In this document: positions 1 through 5,388 of the stretch, piece after piece
How the letters are laid out: each line of letters begins with the position of its first letter
How positions within the stretch are numbered: position 1 is the first letter of the stretch
DNA from: Aquifex aeolicus
Lineage (GTDB): Bacteria > Aquificota > Aquificia > Aquificales > Aquificaceae
Assembly: GCA_015662815.1 (NCBI GenBank)
Contig: DQTK01000063.1
Coordinates: 1-10,024 of the forward strand
DNA: 10,024 bases
Reading direction: 5' to 3'
Position numbers and translations under genes: made by a program
The notes under the pieces: generated by a model
Told to the model about the DNA's origin: nothing
The model's input: the letters and a program-made list of their open reading frames with translations, nothing else
Databases searched by the model: none

Positions 1-1
1 G

Positions 2-133
2 AAAGCGACAGAAGAAACAGTAGATTACCTTGAAAGAGAAGGAAAACTCAGGAAACTTATTGAAGCCCTAAGAGAAAAGGCTAAAACTGATAAGGGGCTT
101 GAGGCAATACTCAAAAAGTATGGTTTATTGTAG
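2..133 (+). CDS. C-terminal end of a gene that starts before the window
   Basis: An open frame enters at base 2 and ends with TAG at 131-133, giving the last 43 residues of a protein. The segment is charged and predicted helical, running through TVDYLEREGKLRKLIEALRE and ending KKYGLL. The pattern (aromatic residue, short spacer, Gly-Lys-Leu-x-x-Leu-Ile-x-Ala, then a second short helix) resembles the second half of effector-associated domain 1 (EAD1), a small helical adaptor of bacterial conflict proteins. Generic helical tails can look the same. The frame is accepted as coding because it is open from the edge and its codon use and composition match the other genes here. Function cannot be assigned from the tail alone. 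Confidence 0.7.
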   Translation, partial: KATEETVDYLEREGKLRKLIEALREKAKTDKGLEAILKKYGLL

Positions 134-277
134 GTTTTCTTTAATCAAGTTTTCAACGAGTTTAAGTTCTCTTTCTTTCAATTTTAATTTAAAATCATTT
201 TTACTTTACTATCTTATTTCCCTCAATCCTTTTGCTACATCCTTTACAGTAAGTAGTTTCCCATCCACTATTTTCAT
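125..277 (-). pseudogene. Broken small reading frame, two tandem in-frame stops
   Basis: Reading the minus strand from ATG at 277-275 gives 22 protein-like residues beginning MKIVDGKLLTVKDVAKGL, then TAG and TAA in tandem (211-206), then 26 residues in the same frame, including KERELKLVENLIKENLQ, and a final TAA at 127-125. Both halves have the Lys/Glu/Leu/Val make-up of genuine proteins here. That suggests one ORF of about 50 codons interrupted by nonsense changes. The first half loosely recalls the start of small excisionase-type helix-turn-helix proteins (LLTV-x-x-V-A), but no family can be fixed. Its stop overlaps the end of the plus-strand gene by 9 bases. The alternative is chance open frame in AT-rich DNA. 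Confidence 0.35.
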
Positions 278-325
278 ACAATTCTAATTTTATGTTTTTT
301 CTTCAAGTACTCAAGGTTTAAGGTG

Positions 326-495
326 AGCCTGTTTAAAAAAGTAGAGAAAGAGAATAGGATAAAGCAATAAGAATGAAGCCAAAGAGAAGCAAAGAACTGA
401 GAGAGAGAGAAAAGAAGACTTTCATGGGGCAAGCTTGTATGTTCTGCCTAAATTTCCTGTTGTAAATTCCAACTCCTCTAATTATTAAACAGGCT
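326..495. repeat. 11-bp perfect inverted repeat enclosing a 170-nt element
   Basis: The left arm AGCCTGTTTAA (326-336) is the exact reverse complement of TTAAACAGGCT (485-495). Two further short pairings continue inward: TAGAG (342-346) with CTCTA (476-480), and AATAGGA (353-359) with TCCTGTT (455-461). The second includes a T/G position that pairs as a G-U wobble only if the plus strand is transcribed. The centre (360-454) does not continue to pair convincingly. No direct target duplication is visible outside the arms. It may be a structured RNA, a remnant of a small mobile element, or coincidence. Confidence 0.4.
333..425 (-). CDS. Possible 30-residue single-pass membrane peptide
   Basis: From ATG at 425-423 to TAA at 335-333 the minus strand encodes 30 residues: a short start MKVFFSLSLSS followed by an unbroken run of Leu, Phe, Ile, Ala, Gly and Ser long enough to cross a membrane once. 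No Shine-Dalgarno sequence sits directly upstream of the ATG. The frame stays open upstream through residues such as GVGIYNRKFRQNIQACP, and a GGAG lies at that extension's start but without a normal start codon. It lies downstream of the MlaE-type permease on the same strand. Small hydrophobic peptides of this sort include toxins and subunits of membrane complexes, but no identity is claimed. It could also be the relic of a signal sequence, or chance. Confidence 0.3.
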   Translation of the reverse strand: MKVFFSLSLSSLLLFGFILIALSYSLSLLF

Positions 496-500
496 TATTT

Positions 501-1238
501 TTAGAAAATTAACGCGGTAAGGAAATAATCCGATATGAGAATAAGCATGGAAGAGGTTACTACCGAACTGGTCGTAGCTCTACCTACTCCCTTTGTGCCT
601 CCGGATGTGTAAAAACCGTAATAGCAACTTACAGCTCCTATTATAAGCCCAAAGAAAAATGCTTTATACAATCCTCCTAAGAAATCGTAAAACTCCGTTA
701 AATCTATCATCTTTTGCCAGTATAGATATTCGTTAACTCCGAAAAGTTTTGTCGCTACAAACCAACCTCCGAAAACACTAGCTATATCCGCGATAACGGT
801 CAGCATTGGCACGCCCAAGGTTGTGGCAAATATTCTTGGAGTGACTAAAAAGCTGATAGGATTTATAGCCATAACTTCAAGAGCATCTATCTGCTGTGTT
901 ATCCGCATAGTTCCTATACTTGCAGTAATCGCGGAGCCTACCCTTGCAACTACCATAAGGGAAGTGAGGACCGGAGCGAGTTCTCGACCCATAGATATGG
1001 TCACAACTGCTCCTATTAAAAACTCTGCATTAAATCTATGAAAGGTCGAGTAGGTTTGGAGGGCAATAACGCCTCCACTAAATAGAGAGGTAATTACAAC
1101 TACCGGTGTAGTTTCCGCTGCAACATAAGATAGTTGAGATATGAAATGCTTGAGCTTCGGCGGGTTTTTAATAAGAAGGAAAATAGCCCAGAAGGTAAGG
1201 AGAGAAGCTTTGCCTATCTCTTCAAAGAACTTTGTCAT
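501..1238 (-). CDS. mlaE: MlaE-family ABC transporter permease (lipid transport)
   Basis: This is an inner-membrane permease subunit of the MlaE/Ttg2B/YrbE family. The family works with an MlaF-type ATPase and an MlaD (MCE) substrate-binding protein to move phospholipid between the inner and outer membranes. The 245-residue length is typical. The family signature is clear at about residues 82-127: SMGRELAPVLTSLMVVARVG, then GTMRITQQIDALEVM. The C-terminal signature is at 207-228, with YGF, GGTKGVG and ATTSSVV, followed by a final membrane segment. The N-terminal stretch (10-25) is an amphipathic or membrane helix. ATG is at 1238-1236, 13 nt after the cimA stop, with no good SD of its own, so co-transcription with cimA is likely. 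No ATPase or MCE gene is visible here, so its partners must be encoded elsewhere. The symbol denotes the family. Confidence 0.9.
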   Translation of the reverse strand: MTKFFEEIGKASLLTFWAIFLLIKNPPKLKHFISQLSYVAAETTPVVVITSLFSGGVIALQTYSTFHRFNAEFLIGAVVTISMGRELAPVLTSLMVVARVGSAITASIGTMRITQQIDALEVMAINPISFLVTPRIFATTLGVPMLTVIADIASVFGGWFVATKLFGVNEYLYWQKMIDLTEFYDFLGGLYKAFFFGLIIGAVSCYYGFYTSGGTKGVGRATTSSVVTSSMLILISDYFLTALIF

Positions 1239-1251
1239 TTATACATTTAGT

Positions 1252-2838
1252 CTACATTAAGCCTTCTTCCTCGTCTTTCATAAGTTTATAAATGATACTA
1301 TCTTTTAGTGCAATCCAAGAAGCTTCTATAACGTTTTCCGAAACCCCGACAGTTCCCCACTTTCTCCTTCCATCTGTGCTTTCTATAAGAACCCTTACCT
1401 TTGCAGAAGTTCCCGCGCTTTCATTTATAATGCGAACTTTATAGTCTATTAGTTGAAGCTCCTTCAAATTCGGATAAAATTCTTCGAGGGCTTTGCGGAG
1501 AGCCTTGTCGAGGGCACTTATGGGACCGTTACCCAAAGAAGCCGTATGTTCCTCAACTCCTTCTACCGAAAGTCTTACGGTAGCTTCAGATGTAGGGAGG
1601 TTGTCGTTCTTTCTCTTTGCTATGAGAACCCTGTAAGCGTCGAATTCAAAGTAATCTTTTACTAAACCAAAGTGCCTTTTTATTAGTAGCTCAAGGGAAG
1701 CTTCTGCAGCCTCAAAATGATATCCTTCTTTCTCCATTTCCTTAATCTTATCTATAAGCTTTTTTACCTCGGGAGATTTAGGGTCTATTTCTATGCCGAA
1801 TTCTTTTAGTTTGTATATTAGATTACTCCTACCAGCGAGGTCGGAAACAGTAATTTTTCTTTTGTTCCCTACTAATTCAGGGTTTATGTGTTCGTAAGTC
1901 TGAGCATTCTTCAAAACTGCTGAAGCATGTACTCCCCCCTTGTGTGCAAAAGCACTTTCCCCAACATAGGGCATATTCCTCGGAAGAGGCATATTTGAAA
2001 GCTCTGCGACAAAATGAGCGAGTTCGGTCAATTTCTTTAGATTTTCCTGAGAAATTACATTGAAACCGAGTTTTAGCTGAAGGTTGGGAATTATGGAACA
2101 TAAATTTGCGTTTCCGGTTCTTTCTCCTATTCCGTTTATAGTCCCGTGAACCTGACGGGCTCCAGCAAGAACAGCCGTAATTGAGTTGGCAACTGCTGTT
2201 TCTGAATCGTTATGGGCGTGGATGCCGATATTTGCTTCCTTGAAATTCCCCTTTACAGTTTTGGTAATTTCGTATATTTCATGGGGTAAAGTCCCACCAT
2301 TTGTATCGCATAAAACTATCCAATCAGCCCCACCCCTGAGAGCTGCCTCTAAAACCCTCAGAGCATATTCGGGATTTGCTTTATATCCATCAAAGAAATG
2401 TTCGGCATCGAATATAACTTCATCGGTATACCTTTTCAGATACTCAACAGTTTCATAAATCATATTAAGATTTTCTTCAAGGCTTGTTTTTAAAGCATCA
2501 CTGACATGCAAATCCCAGCTTTTTCCAAAAATTGTAATTACAGGTGTCTCAGCTTTTATTAAAGCTTCCACCTGTGGGTCCTCATCCACTTTCTTACCCG
2601 GTCTTCTTGTAGCTCCAAAAGCGGTGAGTTTCGCGTTTATAAAATTTATTTTTTTTACCTTCTGAAAAAAAAGGTTGTCTTTCGGATTTGCATAAGGCCA
2701 ACCACCTTCTATATAATGGATTCCAAATTCATCGAGCTTTTGTGCTATACGAAGTTTATCTTCTAAAGAGAAATTAACACCTTCCATCTGTGAACCATCT
2801 CTCAGAGTTGTATCGTAGATGTAAACCTTCTCTGCCAT
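1252..2838 (-). CDS. cimA: (R)-citramalate synthase
   Basis: It condenses acetyl-CoA and pyruvate to (R)-citramalate, the first step of the threonine-independent route to 2-oxobutanoate and isoleucine. The protein is 528 residues from ATG at 2838. The HMGL-like TIM barrel opens with YDTTLRDGSQ (about 9-18, catalytic Arg-Asp). It carries the HAHND metal-binding motif (about 207-211), GIGERTGNA (about 237-245) and the AFAHKGGVHASAV lid segment (about 296-308). CDTNGGTLPHE (about 177-187) is characteristic of citramalate synthases rather than 2-isopropylmalate synthases. The LeuA-type regulatory dimerisation domain fills about 394-519, so feedback inhibition by an end product such as isoleucine is expected from the family. 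A TTG at 2871 would add 11 hydrophobic residues without a proper SD; ATG at 2838 puts the start directly before the barrel. It heads a probable two-gene transcript with the MlaE-type permease. Confidence 0.92.
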   Translation of the reverse strand: MAEKVYIYDTTLRDGSQMEGVNFSLEDKLRIAQKLDEFGIHYIEGGWPYANPKDNLFFQKVKKINFINAKLTAFGATRRPGKKVDEDPQVEALIKAETPVITIFGKSWDLHVSDALKTSLEENLNMIYETVEYLKRYTDEVIFDAEHFFDGYKANPEYALRVLEAALRGGADWIVLCDTNGGTLPHEIYEITKTVKGNFKEANIGIHAHNDSETAVANSITAVLAGARQVHGTINGIGERTGNANLCSIIPNLQLKLGFNVISQENLKKLTELAHFVAELSNMPLPRNMPYVGESAFAHKGGVHASAVLKNAQTYEHINPELVGNKRKITVSDLAGRSNLIYKLKEFGIEIDPKSPEVKKLIDKIKEMEKEGYHFEAAEASLELLIKRHFGLVKDYFEFDAYRVLIAKRKNDNLPTSEATVRLSVEGVEEHTASLGNGPISALDKALRKALEEFYPNLKELQLIDYKVRIINESAGTSAKVRVLIESTDGRRKWGTVGVSENVIEASWIALKDSIIYKLMKDEEEGLM

Positions 2839-2890
2839 GATAGGAATAATAAAATAAGTAAATTTCCTCAATTTGTTAAGAGCAAAGGAC

Positions 2891-2917
2891 TAAAAATTTG
2901 TGTAAATTATCCGATAT
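2891..2917 (+). promoter_or_regulatory. Sigma28 (FliA) promoter of flgM
   Basis: TAAAAATT (2891-2898), then 11 bases, then TCCGATAT (2910-2917). The consensus known for sigma28 is TAAAGTTT-N11-GCCGATAA, so the spacing is exact and the CCGATA core of the -10 is intact. It lies just before an anti-sigma28 gene, which gives independent biological support. Transcription would start about 6-8 bases after the -10, leaving only about 5-7 bases before the ATG at 2930. Confidence 0.75.
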
Positions 2918-2929
2918 TATGTAATAGCT

Positions 2930-3196
2930 ATGGTAGACAGGGTTAATCTATTTCGTCTTATAAACGCTATCCTGGAAACGGAAAGGAGGAATGAGAAGAA
3001 GGTAGTAGAAAAAAGGAATGAAAATCTTGAAGATAAAGTAACCCTCTCCGAAATGGCTAAGGAGTTGATAACCGAAGAAAGTAAAAAAGAAGAATCTGAG
3101 AAAAAAGTTGGTGAAATAAAAAAGTCCATTGAAAAAGGTAATTACAAAATCCAAGAGGAAAAGATTCTAGAGGGTTTTATGAAATTCTTCAGATAA
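2930..3196 (+). CDS. flgM: FlgM, anti-sigma28 factor
   Basis: FlgM binds sigma28 (FliA) and holds back late flagellar genes until the hook-basal body is complete. The protein is 88 residues, very rich in Lys and Glu, with a loose N-terminal half. Its C-terminal half has the family pattern: DKVTLSEMAKELI (35-47), then KKVGEIKKSIEKGNYKI (58-74), then a last helix ending GFMKFFR. From memory, FlgM of A. aeolicus in the sigma28 complex is also 88 residues, starts MVNRIELSRLIG and ends IEFFT. The resemblance runs end to end with many substitutions, which supports this start. No SD precedes the ATG, and the sigma28 promoter leaves almost no leader. The neighbours are not flagellar genes: cimA is divergent and glmS follows after 71 nt. 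FlgM is small and easily missed in annotation. Confidence 0.88.
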   Translation: MVDRVNLFRLINAILETERRNEKKVVEKRNENLEDKVTLSEMAKELITEESKKEESEKKVGEIKKSIEKGNYKIQEEKILEGFMKFFR

Positions 3197-3267
3197 CTTC
3201 CCTTGCTTTTAATCCTTTTCTTATAGACAAATATAAGAAAAATTCTTTATCATCTTAAGATTAAGAG

Positions 3268-5046
3268 ATGTGTGGAATAGCAGGATATGTAGGTAAAGAT
3301 ATAGTACTTCCAATCCTAATCGGGGCACTTGAGAGGTTGGAATATAGAGGTTATGACTCCGCAGGGGTTGCGCTGATAGAAGATAAAAAGTTGATAGTTG
3401 AGAAACGAAAGGGAAAAATAAGAGAACTTGTAAAAAGTCTGTGGGGTAGGAATTACGGTGCAAAAATAGGTATAGGACATACACGGTGGGCTACCCACGG
3501 AAAACCTACGAATGAGAATGCCCATCCTCATACTGACGAGAAAAGAGAGTTTGCAGTTGTTCACAACGGGATTATAGAAAACTATCTTGAATTAAAGGAG
3601 GAATTACTAAAGGAAGGTGTAAAGTTCAGATCTGATACCGATACAGAGGTAATAGCCCACTTGATAGCCAGAAACTATAAAGGTGATTTATTGGAAGCAG
3701 TACTCGATACTGTGAAAAAATTAAAAGGTGCCTTTGCCTTTGCCGTAATCACTGTTCATGAACCAAACAGAGTTGTAGGAGTCAAAAACGGAAGTCCATT
3801 GATTGTAGGTATAGGTGAAGGAGAAAATTTCTTAGCTTCCGATATTCCTGCAATATTGCCCTATACAAAAAGAATTATAGTACTGGATGATGGTGAAATT
3901 GCTGATATTACTCCTCAAAGTGTCAATGTATACAACTTTAATGGAGAGCCTATTTCCAAAGACGTAATGATTACTCCTTGGGACTTGGTATCTGCGGAAA
4001 AGGGAGGATTTAAACACTTTATGTTAAAGGAAATATACGAACAACCTAAAGCTGTTAACGATACTATTAAAGGTTTCCTATCTACCGAAGATACAATTCC
4101 ATTTAAACTGAAAGATTTCAGAAGGGTGGTGATAATAGCATGTGGAACTTCCTACCATGCAGGTTTAGTAGGGAAGTATTGGATTGAAAGCTTTACAGGA
4201 GTGCCTACGGAAGTTGTGTACGCATCTGAGTTTAAATATGCCGATATCCCTATATCGGATAAGGATTTAGTAATAGGAATATCTCAGTCAGGGGAGACAA
4301 TAGATACAAAGTTTGCCCTTCAGTTTGCAAAGGAAAAAGGAGCTTTTACAGTTGGGCTGGTTAACGTTGTTGGAAGTGCTATAGACAGAGAGTCGGATTT
4401 TGCCTTATACACCCATGCAGGACCGGAAATAGGTGTCGCTGCTACAAAGACTTTCACTGCTCAGCTTACAGTTCTCTACGCCCTTGCCGTCAGAGAAAGT
4501 GGAGATAGGGATAATTTAATAAGGCTCCTCGAAAAAGTCCCGTCGCTCATGGAAATTACACTGAACTCTTCCGAAGAGGTTGAAAAAGTTTCCGATAAGT
4601 ATTTAAAAAGAAAAAATTTCCTTTACCTTGGTAGATATCTCAACTATCCTATAGCTCTTGAAGGGGCTTTAAAACTTAAGGAAATTTCCTATATACATGC
4701 AGAAGGTTATCCCGCAGGGGAGATGAAACACGGTCCTATAGCACTTATAGATGAAAATATGCCTACCGTGCTAGTTGCCCCGCAGGATAGAGTTTACGAG
4801 AAGATGCTTTCCAACTTGGAAGAGATTCTGGCCAGAAAAGGAACAGTAGTCTCTGTAGGACTTAAAGGAGATAAAGTTTTAAAAGAAAAATCAGCAGACT
4901 TTATGGAAATTCCTAAAGTGGATGAACCAATAACTCCCTTTATCACAGTAGTTCCCTTACAATTGTTCGCTTACTTTATAGCGAGTAAGTTAGGATTGGA
5001 TGTGGACCAACCCAGAAACTTGGCGAAAACGGTTACCGTTGAGTAG
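3268..5046 (+). CDS. glmS: Glutamine-fructose-6-phosphate aminotransferase (isomerising)
   Basis: It makes glucosamine-6-phosphate from fructose-6-phosphate and glutamine, the entry to UDP-GlcNAc for peptidoglycan and LPS. The protein is 592 residues, close to the usual length of about 610. The N-terminal glutaminase begins MCGIAGYVG, with Cys2 exposed as nucleophile after Met removal; RWATHG is at 73-78, HNGIIEN at 99-105 and SDTDTE at 122-127. Two sugar-isomerase (SIS) domains follow: ACGTSYHAG (291-299), ISQSGET (338-344), GVAATKTFTAQL (389-400), EGALKLKEISYIHAEG (465-480) and KHGPIALID (487-495). The C-terminal loop QPRNLAKTVTVE supplies the catalytic Lys (587). A weak purine stretch just before ATG is the only candidate ribosome site. 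No glmS ribozyme is visible in the 71-nt leader region. Its TAG touches the stop of the convergent gene. Confidence 0.97.
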   Translation: MCGIAGYVGKDIVLPILIGALERLEYRGYDSAGVALIEDKKLIVEKRKGKIRELVKSLWGRNYGAKIGIGHTRWATHGKPTNENAHPHTDEKREFAVVHNGIIENYLELKEELLKEGVKFRSDTDTEVIAHLIARNYKGDLLEAVLDTVKKLKGAFAFAVITVHEPNRVVGVKNGSPLIVGIGEGENFLASDIPAILPYTKRIIVLDDGEIADITPQSVNVYNFNGEPISKDVMITPWDLVSAEKGGFKHFMLKEIYEQPKAVNDTIKGFLSTEDTIPFKLKDFRRVVIIACGTSYHAGLVGKYWIESFTGVPTEVVYASEFKYADIPISDKDLVIGISQSGETIDTKFALQFAKEKGAFTVGLVNVVGSAIDRESDFALYTHAGPEIGVAATKTFTAQLTVLYALAVRESGDRDNLIRLLEKVPSLMEITLNSSEEVEKVSDKYLKRKNFLYLGRYLNYPIALEGALKLKEISYIHAEGYPAGEMKHGPIALIDENMPTVLVAPQDRVYEKMLSNLEEILARKGTVVSVGLKGDKVLKEKSADFMEIPKVDEPITPFITVVPLQLFAYFIASKLGLDVDQPRNLAKTVTVE

Positions 5047-5388
5047 TTAATCCTCTTCGACAAAGGTGGCTAAAACTGTTTCTATTATTCCGAGCACTAT
5101 GGAGATAATGTTCGCCGCGAGAGCTCCGATTGCAAGACCTACCGCTTCGTTTTTATCTCCTAGGAAATAAATAAACCCTGCGGGAATAAGGTGCAGGTCT
5201 GCCACTAAGCTGGAAGCCATAAGTTCGTTGGATAGTATTCTTCCCTCTCCCATTTTTAGAATAGTTGCAAATAGGTTCATGGATATGGTAATTACCAACT
5301 CATAGGGATTAGGACTCATAATAAAGCTAATATTAGTAGTAAGTGCCATAAGTATAAAAAAGTGGGTTAGGATTTTTCTCAATCTCAT
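5047..5388 (-). CDS. Small membrane protein of unknown function, coupled to potassium channel
   Basis: The protein is 113 residues with a basic start (MRLRKIL) and about four hydrophobic segments, near 8-25, 30-45, 57-75 and 82-107. Polar groups lie between them (MGEGRILSNELMASSLVADL at 46-65, GDKNEA at 77-82), and it ends in acidic EED. Small helix-forming residues (Gly, Ala, Ser) are frequent. I do not recognise a function; it may belong to one of the small conserved DUF families of Aquificales and Campylobacterota, but I cannot name it with confidence. Its ATG overlaps the TGA of the channel gene in the form ATGA, so the two are very likely translated together, and an accessory role for the channel is inference. 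It has the only strong SD in the window. It ends flush against glmS. Confidence 0.85.
   Translation of the reverse strand: MRLRKILTHFFILMALTTNISFIMSPNPYELVITISMNLFATILKMGEGRILSNELMASSLVADLHLIPAGFIYFLGDKNEAVGLAIGALAANIISIVLGIIETVLATFVEED

Larger units (their letters stand above)
134..500. other. Long intergenic stretch with relic coding signals and an inverted repeat
   Basis: This is the only stretch above 300 bases without a confident gene. The minus strand carries coding-like pieces in different frames: a broken frame ending at 125, a short frame ending in the residues EYLKKKHKIRIV with its TGA at 276-274 overlapping the ATG of the broken frame, and a hydrophobic 30-codon frame. The plus strand from about 337 to 420 is strikingly purine-rich, which fits a minus-strand hydrophobic frame rich in TTT, CTT and TCT codons. 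An 11-bp inverted repeat spans 326-495. I see no tRNA and no clear factor-independent terminator after the permease gene. A decayed gene or a small-protein locus fits best. Confidence 0.5.

Noticed and set aside
99..287. 62-codon plus-strand open frame
   Set aside because: Overlaps the supported tail ending at 133 in another frame, and its Ser/Phe-rich composition looks like the antisense of the Lys/Glu-rich minus-strand relic at 125-277.
373..465. 30-residue plus-strand frame starting MKPKRSKELRERE
   Set aside because: No SD, ends in an unlike hydrophobic tail, and lies opposite the hydrophobic minus-strand frame; its basic run is explained by the purine-rich strand.
326..495. 6S RNA (170 nt, closing stem)
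   Set aside because: Length and closing stem fit, but the terminal half does not form a long hairpin and G+C is low for an RNA from a hyperthermophile. Kept only as a test to run.
1877..2101. 74-codon minus-strand frame inside cimA
   Set aside because: Out-of-frame shadow within the conserved cimA barrel and lid region.
2839..2871. 11-residue N-terminal extension of cimA from a TTG codon
   Set aside because: The added residues are hydrophobic and unlike the family's start, and no SD precedes the TTG; ATG at 2838 places the barrel motif normally.
2917..3154. Two minus-strand open frames opposite flgM
   Set aside because: Phe/Ser/Leu-rich mirror images of the Lys/Glu-rich flgM sequence; no start signals.
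3203..3237. Sigma70 promoter before glmS (TTGCTT with TATAGA or TATAAG)
   Set aside because: Spacings of 13 and 23 bases are both outside the usual range.
3197..3267. glmS ribozyme or riboswitch before glmS
   Set aside because: Only 71 AT-rich bases with no ribozyme-like core; the glmS ribozyme is known mainly from Gram-positive bacteria.
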